Part shown: positions 55,891-64,000 of the stretch, one piece after another
How the letters are laid out: each line of letters starts with the position of its first letter
How positions within the stretch are numbered: the first letter of the stretch is position 1
NCBI RefSeq assembly: GCF_026261605.1
Contig: NZ_CP102486.1
Span: 4,693,804-4,757,803 of the forward strand
Source: Dechloromonas sp. A34
GTDB lineage: Bacteria > Pseudomonadota > Gammaproteobacteria > Burkholderiales > Rhodocyclaceae
DNA: 64,000 bases
Reading direction: 5' to 3'
The notes under the pieces: model-generated
Seen by the model: only the letters and a program-made list of their open reading frames with translations
Told to the model about the DNA's origin: nothing
The model's database searches: none
Made by a program: the position numbers and the translations under genes

Positions 55891-57227
55891 TAGGCGTTAT
55901 AGACGGGTGGAACTTCGACCGGGCGAATGTTGAAGTGCCGACGTTTCCAGCCAATGAAAGCGCGCTTCGGCTGGATGATGTTGGCAATGTAGTAAAGCAG
56001 CTTGAACATCTTGATCGAGCGCCAGATCGGCGTCTTGCCGAAGATGTCGCCGGCCAGTACCGAGAGCAGGGCTTCCTTGACCCGAAAAATGTTCTTCGGA
56101 TGCATGAAGAAGTCGCGCATGATCGGATTGGTCACCCGATAGATGAACCATGAGAATTCCTTTGGCCCGTGTTTCATCAGCGCATCGAAACGCTTGAGGG
56201 CGGCGGCGGCCTGTGCCGGCTGGCGCAGGCAGGTATCGATGGCTTCGGCACCGAGCACGCCGCTGTTCATGGCGAGCAGCACGCCGGAGGAAAACACTGG
56301 ATCGATGAAGGCGTATGCATCGCCGAGCAGCAGGTAGTTCTGGCCGTGATTGCGCTCCGAGACATAGGAGAAGTTGCCGGTCGCCTCGACCTTGTTGACC
56401 AGTTTGGCTTCCTTCATGCGTTCGCCCAGCGCCGGACACATGGCGATGCCGTCCATCAGGAATTTTCCCAGGCTGCGCTCGCCGATGGTCTTCATGTAGT
56501 ACGGCCAGGTCACCATGCCGATGCTGGTCACGTCGTTCATCATCGGGATGAACCAGAACCAGCCGTGCTCGAACCAGAAAATGGTGATGTTGCCTTCAGC
56601 CTGGCCGTCGTGGCGCCTGGCGCCGGCGAAATGGCCGTAGATCGCCGAACTGTTGTGCTTCGGATTGCGATGCTTGATCTGAAAGCGGTTGGCGAGGAAG
56701 GTGTCTCGCCCGGAGGCGTCGACTACGAAGCGCGCTTTCCATTCGAGCTGGCTGCCGTCGTCGTTCTGCGCCTTGACCACGGCTCCACTGTTGTCGGGCA
56801 GAAAATCGACAACCTTGGCCTTGCAATTTTCGTGGACCTCGACCCCTTTCTTTTCGGCATTGCGGATCAGGATGGTGTCGAACTCATCGCGCTTGACCTG
56901 GTAGGCATAGGGCATCGTCTTGTCCCAGGCATCCGCGAAATGGAAGACCTGAGGCATTTCGTGGTGCGGCGAGACGAACTCGGCGCCCGGCTTGACCATG
57001 CCGATTGCCTTGACCTGGTCGGCGATGCCCATTTTTTCGAAAAGCGGCAGATTGGCCGGCAACAGCGATTCGCCGATATGAAAACGCGGGTGCCTTGCCT
57101 TCTCGAGCAGCACGACGCGATAACCCTTTTCCGCCAGCAATGGCGCCACGGTCGTCCCAGCCGGGCCGCCACCAATCACCAGAACGTCGCATTCCTGACG
57201 TTCAATTTCCTTCGCTTGCTGTTCCAT
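55890..57227 (-). CDS. Flavin-dependent halogenase
   Basis: A 445-residue flavoprotein of the tryptophan-halogenase superfamily. The FAD loop VIGGGPAGTTVAPLLAEKG begins at residue 18, HIGESLLPANLPLF follows at 50-63, and the catalytic lysine candidate is K79 in MVKPGAEF. The halogenase-specific WxWxIP motif is present as W223-F-W-F-I-P228. That combination argues for real halogenation, probably of a phenolic or carrier-bound aryl substrate, and not simple monooxygenation. Xanthomonadins are known halogenated pigments. It starts at ATG 57227; the frame extends upstream without conserved sequence. It lies 38 bp from the lipoprotein gene. Confidence 0.88.
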   Translation of the reverse strand: MEQQAKEIERQECDVLVIGGGPAGTTVAPLLAEKGYRVVLLEKARHPRFHIGESLLPANLPLFEKMGIADQVKAIGMVKPGAEFVSPHHEMPQVFHFADAWDKTMPYAYQVKRDEFDTILIRNAEKKGVEVHENCKAKVVDFLPDNSGAVVKAQNDDGSQLEWKARFVVDASGRDTFLANRFQIKHRNPKHNSSAIYGHFAGARRHDGQAEGNITIFWFEHGWFWFIPMMNDVTSIGMVTWPYYMKTIGERSLGKFLMDGIAMCPALGERMKEAKLVNKVEATGNFSYVSERNHGQNYLLLGDAYAFIDPVFSSGVLLAMNSGVLGAEAIDTCLRQPAQAAAALKRFDALMKHGPKEFSWFIYRVTNPIMRDFFMHPKNIFRVKEALLSVLAGDIFGKTPIWRSIKMFKLLYYIANIIQPKRAFIGWKRRHFNIRPVEVPPVYNA

Positions 57228-57265
57228 GGGTTGAACCCTGTCTGTTTCTCTGTGGCGGCGAAGAA

Positions 57266-57916
57266 TTATTTGCCTTTGTAGGTCATGTAGCCAACCGTTT
57301 CGGAATGGCCATCGATCTTGCTTACCTTGTTGCCGGACCAATACACGTAATAGGGACCGAAACTCGACCACCAGTAGCGCCAGTAGGGACCGTCTAGCTT
57401 CGGATTTTCATTGGTCTGTGGGTGGCCGACCGCCATGACGACCTGTTCCTTGGTCATCCCCTTCATCAGCTGGCCCTTGACGATGGCATTGCGTACCGCA
57501 GGCGCGAATTTGGCGATCTTGGCCTTCGGGTCGTCGAGCACGACGAGCTTATTCACCCACTGCTCGGTGCTCTCCTGGGCCCGCCCGTAGTCGTGGCCTA
57601 GGCGCATCGCCTTGCCATCGACTTCGACATAGGCGCGGTAACCGTCGATCTTCTTGACATTGATCGGCGTCCCGGCGGCGATGAAGGGCAACTGGGCCAG
57701 ATTGGAGTCGCTGATCCAGTCCTTGTCGTAATGTAGGTTGCAGCAGGCGTAACCGCTGCGAAGGTAGGTTTCCTTCTTGGCCGACGCAGCGGGTTTGCCG
57801 CTTTCCGCCTGGGGATCGGTCGTTGGGGCATCCTTGCCGGCACAGGCCACCAGCGATGTCGTGGCGACAATTGCGCTCAATAGCCGTAATTGGCAAGCAA
57901 TGCTTTTCTTGATCAT
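57266..57916 (-). CDS. Lipoprotein with BamE-like C-terminus, function unknown
   Basis: A 216-residue lipoprotein. The signal peptide is MIKKSIACQLRLLSAIVATT with the lipobox LVACAGK. A cysteine-containing segment (YACCNLHYDKDW) follows. The C-terminal part has MKGMTKEQVVMAVGHP, reminiscent of the BamE/SmpA G-M-T-x-x-x-V turn, and then an aromatic-rich stretch (PYWRYWWSSFGPYYVYW). I do not recognise a named family. It sits between the radical SAM gene and the halogenase, probably serving the envelope side of the pigment system. Confidence 0.65.
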   Translation of the reverse strand: MIKKSIACQLRLLSAIVATTSLVACAGKDAPTTDPQAESGKPAASAKKETYLRSGYACCNLHYDKDWISDSNLAQLPFIAAGTPINVKKIDGYRAYVEVDGKAMRLGHDYGRAQESTEQWVNKLVVLDDPKAKIAKFAPAVRNAIVKGQLMKGMTKEQVVMAVGHPQTNENPKLDGPYWRYWWSSFGPYYVYWSGNKVSKIDGHSETVGYMTYKGK

Positions 57917-57939
57917 GGTCAAATCCCCCGAACCGGAGA

Positions 57940-59601
57940 TTATACCGCCGCTTGCAAACTCGGCGGCGTGCAACAGGAGCCCGATTCCTCCATAACCTGA
58001 AGCACCGTTTTCATGGCTTCGCGCCGCGAAATCTTGACCGGCGACATCGAGACGATGTTGTCCACCTGCAGTTCCGGGCTGAGGAAGGGTTTGATGCCGA
58101 CCGGCTGGCGCGGATGCAGTTTGAATTCGCGCTTGGCCTTTTCTAGCTGCTCCTTGTTGGCGCTGAAATAGCGGGCAGCGGCGATGGTTTCCGGCAAATG
58201 CTTGAGGACGTGCCAGAGGCTCCAGCGATGCGCCCACAGCCGCTTGGCGAAGCGCCGACGGTAGCCCTTGCTGTCGTAGAAGCGTTTGACATGCCAGTTG
58301 TAGAGAGCGTCCATCTCCTCGCGCGACTTGAAGCCGTGCGGCAGGAAAACGAAATTCAGACAGTTCATCAGCCGCCAGTCCTCGATGAACTCACCAGAAA
58401 CATTGCTGTTGGCACATTCGTCCCAGATCGGCGCGCCATGTAGCGGGCTGAACTTGGTCATGTTCATCTCGTCGAGCTCCAGCGACATGATGAAATCGCT
58501 GGTCGTCTTGACCGTCTCCGGCGTTTCGCCGGGCATGCCGAAAATGAACAGGCCCTTGGCGCGCAGGCCCGCGTCGTGGATCTGGCGCACCGTGTCGCGC
58601 ACGGCATCGAGCGTGACGCCGGCCTTGTGACGTTCCATCATCGCCGGATCGGCCGATTCGATGCCCATCGAGACCATCAGCACCCCCGCCTGCTTGAGCT
58701 TGGCCAACATTTCGTCGGACGTGTGGCCGGTACGAATGGCGCAGTTCCACTGGATGCCCAGCGGTTTTTCAATCAACAGTTCGCAGAGTTCGAAAACACG
58801 CTGTTTCTTGGCGGTAAACAGGTCGTCGTACATGTTGATGTGGTAGACGCCGAACTTGTCGCGCAGGTACTTCATGTGGTCGTAGGTGTATTGCGCCGAA
58901 TTGGTCTTGTAGAGGCGCTCGAATACCGTGCGATCGCAGAAGGAGCAGGTGTAGGGGCAGCCGCGGGAAGTGATCATCGTCGCCCCGTAGCGCTTTTCGT
59001 AGGCGAAGAGCGGCAAGTGGTAAGCATGCGGGAAGCCGGCCAGCTTCTCGTAGGCAGGGAAGGGCAGTTCGTCGAGGTCGAGAATGCGGTCGAGCCGCGG
59101 ATTAATGCGGATCTTGCCGCCGCCTTGTTCACTTTGGTCGCGATAGATCAGATTGCCGATGGTTTTCAGCGGCTTGCCATCGGCCAGTTCGAGCAGGGCG
59201 CCTTCGCCTTCACCAATCACCAGATAGTCGATTTCCGGGAAGTGTTCGAGGATCGGCGCACCGAGCGACGAAACATGAACGTTGCCGAAAACAATCTTGA
59301 TCTCCGGCCGACGCTCGCGAATATAGGCCGCAAGCTCGACGGCATCCATGAAACCGGAAGTAGTGGCTGAAAAACCAACCATTTCCGGATCGGTGGCAAG
59401 CACGATCTCAGCGTTCTCGGCAATCGTTGGTGGCGAATAGGGTCCGAGACAGTCATGCAACTGCACGTTGTGGCCAAATTTTTCCAGCCAGGAAGCCAGT
59501 TGCATGATGCCGATAGGTGGCATGCGGTTGGCAAGTACTGAAAAATCGGGCTGCCCCGGCACGAAATTGAACCCAGCCGGGTGAACAAGCGTTATGCGCA
59601 T
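57940..59601 (-). CDS. B12-binding radical SAM protein
   Basis: A 553-residue enzyme with an N-terminal cobalamin-binding-like domain (MRITLVHPAGFNFVPGQPDF, with NVHVSSLGAPILEHFPEIDYLVIGEGE). It is followed by the radical SAM core, whose [4Fe-4S] cluster motif is CPYTCSFC near residue 215 and whose later IFGMPGETPETVKTTSDF segment is conserved. Relatives (BchE type and class B methylases) perform C-methylation or ring closures using SAM. As the first gene of the leftward operon it is the most likely unusual tailoring step, e.g. methylation of an unactivated carbon. An AGAGGA ribosome site precedes the ATG. Confidence 0.88.
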   Translation of the reverse strand: MRITLVHPAGFNFVPGQPDFSVLANRMPPIGIMQLASWLEKFGHNVQLHDCLGPYSPPTIAENAEIVLATDPEMVGFSATTSGFMDAVELAAYIRERRPEIKIVFGNVHVSSLGAPILEHFPEIDYLVIGEGEGALLELADGKPLKTIGNLIYRDQSEQGGGKIRINPRLDRILDLDELPFPAYEKLAGFPHAYHLPLFAYEKRYGATMITSRGCPYTCSFCDRTVFERLYKTNSAQYTYDHMKYLRDKFGVYHINMYDDLFTAKKQRVFELCELLIEKPLGIQWNCAIRTGHTSDEMLAKLKQAGVLMVSMGIESADPAMMERHKAGVTLDAVRDTVRQIHDAGLRAKGLFIFGMPGETPETVKTTSDFIMSLELDEMNMTKFSPLHGAPIWDECANSNVSGEFIEDWRLMNCLNFVFLPHGFKSREEMDALYNWHVKRFYDSKGYRRRFAKRLWAHRWSLWHVLKHLPETIAAARYFSANKEQLEKAKREFKLHPRQPVGIKPFLSPELQVDNIVSMSPVKISRREAMKTVLQVMEESGSCCTPPSLQAAV

Positions 59602-60010
59602 GAGCTTTTCCTCTGACGAAGTGACCGAATTTTATTAGTAAATACTCTCGGCAATGAGTTCCGGAAAACGAATTACAGCAGCGCGAAAGTATCTCAAGCG
59701 AATTTGACGATCAGAACCCCGACCACAAAAATTACCGTAAAACTGAATAACTCACGATTGCGGGTGTCCTCTTGGTTCTTTAATAAGATCTATAAATAAA
59801 ACTACTACTATGACTATATCAGGAACAGTTCTGTTGATAACTTGAATAAGTGTTTTTTATTCAATAAGTTAAATGCTTATATAGGCTCTTCAGAAAGCAC
59901 TGAATCAGCTGTGGATGAAATGTGCACAGTTTTTCGAAAAAGCTATATTCAGTATTTACCCACAAAGTGCTGACAGCTTGCGCACAGCTTTTAAGACCGA
60001 AAAAAAATTT
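59602..60010. other. Candidate chromosomal replication origin (oriC-like region)
   Basis: This 409-bp gap between the radical SAM gene and mnmE is markedly AT-rich. DnaA-box-like sequences: TGTTGATAA 59832-59840, TGTGGATGA 59910-59918 and TTACCCACA 59956-59964, each one mismatch from TTATCCACA or its complement. Weaker ones are TGTGCACAG 59921-59929 and TTGCGCACA 59978-59986. An AT-rich stretch at 59779-59820 could be the unwinding element, and an 8-bp inverted repeat lies at 59842-59864. It also contains the promoter of the leftward operon. No gene is visible. Confidence 0.6.
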
Positions 60011-61356
60011 CTATTTTCCGATGCAGAAGCGGCTGAAAATGACGCCTAGCAGATCGTCGGCAGTGAATTCGCCGGTAATTTCGCCGAGGGCCTGCTGGGC
60101 CAGGCGAAGTTCTTCGGCAAACAATTCAAGTGCCGGCATTGCACTTTCGACGACCTGACGGGCAGCGGCAATGTGTTCCTGAGCGCTGGCCAAGGCGCGC
60201 AGGTGGCGCTCGCGGGCGATGAAGACATCTTCCGTCTGATGCCAGCCGGCGATGCGCAGCAATTCTTGGCGCAGCAGTTCGATGCCTTCGCCGGAGCGGG
60301 CGGACAGTGAGATGGCTGTGGTGTCCGGTTCGTCGTGGCGTTCGGCCTGAGCGCCAGAAAGGTCGATCTTGTTGTAGATCGTGATGCGCTTCAGGCGCTC
60401 GGGCAGTCGCCCAAGAATTTCACGATCGGCGTCGGCCACCCCAGCGCGGGCATCGACCAGCAGCAGGACGACGTCGGAGCGCTCGATTTCCTTCCAGCTG
60501 CGTTCGATACCGATCTTCTCGACTTCATCCTCGGTTTCGCGCAGGCCGGCGGTGTCGATGATGTGCAGCGGAATGCCTTCGATCTGGATGGTCGAGCGCA
60601 GCGCGTCACGTGTCGTGCCAGCAATCGGCGTGACGATGGCCAGATCGTCGCCAGCTAGCCGATTGAGCAGCGAGGACTTACCGACGTTGGGCTGGCCAGC
60701 TAAAACGACGTGGAGGCCGCTTTGCAGCAGTTTGCCCTGACCGGCGCGGTCGAAAATCTCGGCCAGGTTGAGTTGCAGGCGCTCCAGGCGACCAAAGGCA
60801 TTGGCGGCCTTGAGGAAATCGATGTCTTCCTCGGGAAAATCCAGCGTCGCCTCAACTAGCATGCGCAGGTTGATCAACTCGTCGGTCAGGCCGTGGATGG
60901 CTTTCGAGAACTCACCCTGCAGCGAACGGACGGCCGAACGGGCGGCACTGGCCGTCGCGGCATCGATCAGGTCGGCCACCGCCTCGGCCTGGGCCAGATC
61001 GAGCTTGCCGTTGAGGAAGGCGCGGCGGCTGAATTCGCCGGGCTCGGCCAGGCGGGCACCGAGATCGAGGCAACGGGCGAGCAGCATCTGCATGACGACC
61101 GGACCACCATGGCCCTGCAACTCGATGACGTCTTCACCGGTAAAGGAATGTGGATCGGGAAAATAGAGCAGCAGGCCGCTGTCGAGCGTGCTGCCGTCGC
61201 CGGCCTTGAAATCGGCCAGGGTGGCGTAGCGCGGCTTGGGGTCTTGCCGGTCAGCGCAAAAGCAAAGGGCAGCAAATTGCTGCCCGAGATGCGGATGACG
61301 CCGACACCGCCACGGCCGGGAGCCGTGGCGATGGCGGCGATGGTGTCGGATTTCAC
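60011..61356 (-). CDS. mnmE: tRNA modification GTPase MnmE, frameshifted as sequenced
   Basis: GTPase that, with MnmG, installs 5-carboxymethylaminomethyl on wobble uridine of several tRNAs. The N-terminus (GTG start, [20 protein letters not shown]) and the rest are in different frames. The break is at about 61238-61241, after ALTGK, where one G is missing from a G run. The correct continuation resumes after it. In the second frame the G domain ([18 protein letters not shown], about residue 225) and the C-terminal FCIGK are intact. The corrected length is 448 residues, normal for MnmE. Since the gene is nearly universal, a sequencing indel is more likely than loss. mnmG is not adjacent. Confidence 0.9.
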
Positions 61357-61357
61357 G

Positions 61358-63009
61358 TCACGCTTTGGCGTCGTTGGCAGCCTTGCCGCCGCCTTCGATC
61401 ATGCGCGTGATCTGCCACTGCTGGGCAATCGACAGCACGTTGTTGACCACCCAGTAGAGCACCAGACCGGCCGGGAACCAGAAGAACATGAAGCCGAAGA
61501 TCAGCGGCATCATCATCATGACCTTGGCCTGGATCGGATCCGGCGGCGTCGGGTTGAGTTTGGTCTGGATGAACATCGAAACCATCATGATGACCGGCAG
61601 GATGTAATAGGGGTCGGCCGAGGCCAGATCCTTGATCCACAGTATCCACGGTGCATCGCGCATTTCGACGGCACCGAGCAGCACCCAGTAGAGGGAAATG
61701 AAGACGGGAATCTGCACCAGGATTGGCAGGCAGCCACCGAGGGGATTGACCTTCTCGGTCTGGTACATCTTCATCATTTCCTGATTCAGACGTTGCTTGT
61801 CGTCGCCAAATCGTTCTTTCAACTGCATCAGGCGCGGCGTCAGCAGCTTCATCTTGGCCATCGACTTGTAGGATGCAGCGGAGAGAGGGAAGAAGATCGC
61901 CTTAATGATGATGGTCAGCACGACAATCGCCCAGCCCCAGTTGCCAACCAGCTTGTGGATGGCTTCCAGTGCCCAGAAAATGGGTGCGGCTACGACCGTC
62001 AGCCAGCCGTAGTCGACCACCAGGTCGAGTCCCGGTGCAATTGCCTTGAGGGCAGACTGTTCCTGCGGACCGGCATAGAGACTGACTGCCGTTTCACCCT
62101 TGGCGCCCGGCGCAATTTCGGCCATCGGCACGATGACGCCGGCCTGGTAAGCATTCACGCCTTCCAGCTTGCGCATGTAGAACTCGCGCTGGGTTTTCTC
62201 TTTCGGCACCCAGGCGGCGACGAAATAGTGCTGGACCATGGCCAGCCAGCCGTTGTCTGCCGTTTTGGCGAACTTGGCCTTATTGTCGGCGATGCTGCTG
62301 AAATCCACCTTCTGGTATTTTTCGGCTTCGGTGAATACGGCCGGACCGGTGAAGGTCGACACCATGGCTGTTTCACCGGCCGGGCGATGTCATCGCGCTG
62401 TAACTGGAAGTAGGCATGCGGGGCGAAGGCCTTGTCGCTGCCGTTGGTGACTTCCCAGGCGACATCGACAAGGTACGAGCCACGCTTGAAAGTCAGGATC
62501 TTGGTGACCTTGACGCCATTGACGGCGTTGGCTTCGAGGCGAATTTTCAGCTCGTCGGCGCCATCGGCCAGCACTGTGGCACCGTCGACCCGCTTGAAAT
62601 TCGAGCGATGGGTCGGCAGCCCCTCGCCAATCAGACCGCTTTGCGCGACGAACTGATGCTTGGCGTCGAACAGGACGAAATTCTTGTCCTTGTTGTCATG
62701 TTCCTTGTACTTGATCAGTTCAAGGTTGACCAGATCTCCACCCTGGGCGGAGATGGTCGCCTTCAGCAGATCGGTGCTGACCGTGAAGGTTTCGGCGGTC
62801 GCCACGGCAGGCGTCCCCGCGACGGGTGCGGCGGGAACCGCGGCACCAGCCTGCAGATTGGCCGTCGGCGTCGGCGCAGCACCGGCTGTGCCTTTGGCCG
62901 TTGAGGCCTCGGCGGCCGGTTTCGGCTGGTTGTACTTCTGCCAGTTTTCCCACAGCATGAAGCTGGAGAACGTGAAGATCAAAACCAGTATCAGGCGTCG
63001 AGTGTCCAT
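61358..63009 (-). CDS. yidC: Membrane protein insertase YidC, frameshifted as sequenced
   Basis: Inserts and folds inner-membrane proteins alone or with SecYEG. The N-terminal part ([20 protein letters not shown], then a periplasmic domain) is in one frame, and the five C-terminal helices ([20 protein letters not shown] and following, including the conserved [20 protein letters not shown]) are in another. The break is at about 62376, after DDIARP, where one base of a C run is missing. Restoring it gives a normal 550-residue YidC. The gene is essential in E. coli, so an assembly error is very likely. It overlaps neither mnmE nor yidD. Confidence 0.93.
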
Positions 63010-63038
63010 GAACGGCCTATGTAAGCAAGCATTCTCAA

Positions 63039-63251
63039 TCAGGGTACGGGATCGTACCCGCCGGGATGCCAGGGGTGACAGCGGCAGACGCGTTTGACGC
63101 CGAGCCAGCCACCCTTGATGGCACCATGTTTCTGTACAGCCTCCACCGCATATTCCGAGCAACTCGGAAAATAGCGACAGCGTCGCCCCAGAAAGGGGCT
63201 GATCGCATATTGATAGACCCGAAGCAGTCCGATCAACAGGCGTTTCATCAT
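63039..63251 (-). CDS. yidD: Membrane protein insertion efficiency factor YidD
   Basis: A 70-residue protein with the family pattern [44 protein letters not shown]; the three cysteines and the amphipathic N-terminus are typical. It assists YidC in insertion. Its ATG overlaps the rnpA stop by four bases. Confidence 0.95.
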   Translation of the reverse strand: MMKRLLIGLLRVYQYAISPFLGRRCRYFPSCSEYAVEAVQKHGAIKGGWLGVKRVCRCHPWHPGGYDPVP

Positions 63252-63616
63252 TCTTCCTGCTTTGGCCGAAGCCGCGGCAGTTTACCCAGCAGTGCGACAA
63301 ATTCGCTGGCTAGCATGCCGGCATCGAGCGGCAGCGGCTTGGCAGCCAGTCGCACGATCAGGTCATAAGCCGGCAAAGCGGCGCGTCGACGGCGAAACTG
63401 ATCGCGAACGACGCGCTTCACCCGGTTGCGATCGACTGCTCTTTTGAGCAGCTTCTTCGCTACGACCACGCCAAGGCGCGCTTCGTCGTTACCGGCAGGC
63501 CTCGGCTGATAGTGCAACATCAGCAATTTGCCGCGAATCGCCTTCCTGAAACCAAAAACGGATGAGAACTCATCCGTTTTTGTCAGGCGATAGCGTCTGG
63601 CGAAGGTTTGATCCAC
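63248..63616 (-). CDS. rnpA: Ribonuclease P protein component
   Basis: Protein subunit of RNase P, which trims 5' leaders of tRNA precursors. The 122-residue protein ([17 protein letters not shown]) has the RNR-box [23 protein letters not shown] chose GTG 63616, 16 bp after rpmH. The open frame extends upstream through rpmH to 63721, but that part has no family similarity. TTG 63625 is a close alternative. Confidence 0.9.
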   Translation of the reverse strand: MDQTFARRYRLTKTDEFSSVFGFRKAIRGKLLMLHYQPRPAGNDEARLGVVVAKKLLKRAVDRNRVKRVVRDQFRRRRAALPAYDLIVRLAAKPLPLDAGMLASEFVALLGKLPRLRPKQEE

Positions 63617-63632
63617 CTCGCCCAACGTCCGG

Positions 63633-63767
63633 TTAAACGGCCAGACGTGTGCGACCTTTAGCGCGACGAGCAGCAATAACTGCACGGCCACCCTTGGTGC
63701 GCATACGAACCAGGAAGCCATGGGTGCGCTTGCGGCGCACGACCGACGGTTGATACGTGCGTTTCAT
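63633..63767 (-). CDS. rpmH: 50S ribosomal protein L34
   Basis: A 44-residue ribosomal protein ([20 protein letters not shown], ending GRTRLAV), matching L34 over its whole length. It is the first gene of the leftward rpmH-rnpA-yidD-yidC-mnmE operon. Confidence 0.97.
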   Translation of the reverse strand: MKRTYQPSVVRRKRTHGFLVRMRTKGGRAVIAARRAKGRTRLAV

Positions 63768-63802
63768 GTTGTAATCCCTTGATGTGCTAAGAAAAACACG
63801 TG

Positions 63803-63832
63803 ATTACACCTTGATACATGCCTTGCTGTCAA
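63803..63832 (-). promoter_or_regulatory. Promoter of the rpmH-mnmE operon
   Basis: On the minus strand, a perfect -35 TTGACA (63832-63827) and a -10 TGTAAT (63808-63803, one mismatch) are separated by 18 bp. They lie about 40 bp upstream of the rpmH ATG. Confidence 0.75.
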
Positions 63833-63852
63833 GATCAATTATTTCGCAAAGC

Positions 63853-63861
63853 TGTGGATAA
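63853..63861. promoter_or_regulatory. Perfect DnaA box
   Basis: TGTGGATAA, exact complement of the consensus TTATCCACA. It overlaps the -35 element of the rightward promoter predicted for dnaA, a layout expected for DnaA autorepression. Confidence 0.75.
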
Positions 63862-63883
63862 CTAGCCTGATGAGGGGTAGAAT
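63855..63883 (+). promoter_or_regulatory. Probable dnaA promoter
   Basis: TGGATA (63855-63860) and TAGAAT (63878-63883) with a 17-bp spacer face right. The window ends at 64000 after a GGGGAGGA ribosome-site-like sequence, and rpmH is upstream on the other strand, so the next gene is almost certainly dnaA. Its start codon is not clearly inside the window. Confidence 0.6.
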
Positions 63884-64000
63884 CACGCCTTCTCTGGCGG
63901 CCTCGATGCCGCCTGTTTTGTTATAAAAACAGTCGTTAAATCAAATAGCTAAAGCCGCCGGTTAGAATCGATCAACGGGCGGGGAGGAGTGCAGTCGTCA

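Noticed and set aside
63617..63721. N-terminal extension of rnpA through rpmH
   Set aside because: Overlaps rpmH in another frame and matches no RNase P family sequence; the shorter GTG start is preferred.
63811..63838. TTGAT ... ATCAA pair as an FNR/Anr box
   Set aside because: The half sites are 18 bp apart, whereas FNR sites need 4 bp; the sequence is better explained as the rpmH promoter.

Overview
The window is high-GC chromosomal DNA from a betaproteobacterium. Gene content and order (DUF3683 FAD oxidase, MidA-TtcA, recA-recX, lptB-rpoN-hpf-ptsN-hprK, and rpmH-rnpA-yidD-yidC-mnmE leading to dnaA) point to the Rhodocyclales, of the Dechloromonas/Azonexus type; this assignment is inferred from recognition, not from a search. 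No tRNA, rRNA, insertion sequence, prophage or CRISPR array was seen.

Layout. 1-16 kb: housekeeping metabolism (partial FAD oxidase, ilvA, cysM, C-S lyase, formyl-THF cyclo-ligase, slt, DUF1631 protein, NDUFA9-like reductase, cca, small membrane and motility-type proteins, MidA-like methyltransferase). 15.7-23 kb: ttcA, a cyclase-FHA protein, then a leftward block recA-recX-lptB-rpoN-hpf-ptsN-hprK, whose recA promoter carries a LexA box. 23-36 kb: small secreted protein, rluA, sodium symporter, aldehyde dehydrogenase, VanZ protein, P-type ATPase, then a tightly coupled series: [2Fe-2S] ferredoxin, hydrolase, NodIJ-like ABC exporter, cutA, dsbD. 36-59.6 kb: one large biosynthetic locus. 60-64 kb: the origin-proximal operon mnmE-yidC-yidD-rnpA-rpmH, ending just short of dnaA.

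The 36-59.6 kb locus is the most interesting region. A rightward operon (36.0-50.5 kb) holds the aryl-polyene machinery: two acyl carrier proteins, two ketosynthases, a chain-length factor lacking the active cysteine, ketoreductase, two hotdog dehydratases, acyl-ACP ligase, acyltransferase, LolA-like carrier, MMPL exporter, methyltransferase and accessory proteins. A leftward operon (59.6-50.5 kb) meets it tail to tail, 9 bp apart. It encodes a B12-type radical SAM enzyme, a lipoprotein, a flavin-dependent halogenase with the WxWxIP motif, a XanB2/Hyg5-type chorismatase, an OmpV-like porin, an acyltransferase, a glycosyltransferase, a UbiE-like methyltransferase and an antiporter. Together they suggest a xanthomonadin-like, halogenated aryl polyene whose aryl starter comes from chorismate.

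This locus also overlaps origin biology. A parS-like ParB site (30-bp perfect palindrome) lies inside the chorismatase gene at 55.8 kb, a weaker parS-like site is at 31.2 kb, and the AT-rich gap 59602-60010 carries several DnaA-box-like sequences. The right edge has a probable dnaA promoter overlapping a perfect DnaA box.

Four genes (C-S lyase, aldehyde dehydrogenase, mnmE, yidC) are each broken by loss of one base in a G/C run. Because two are core genes, residual sequencing error is the most likely cause.
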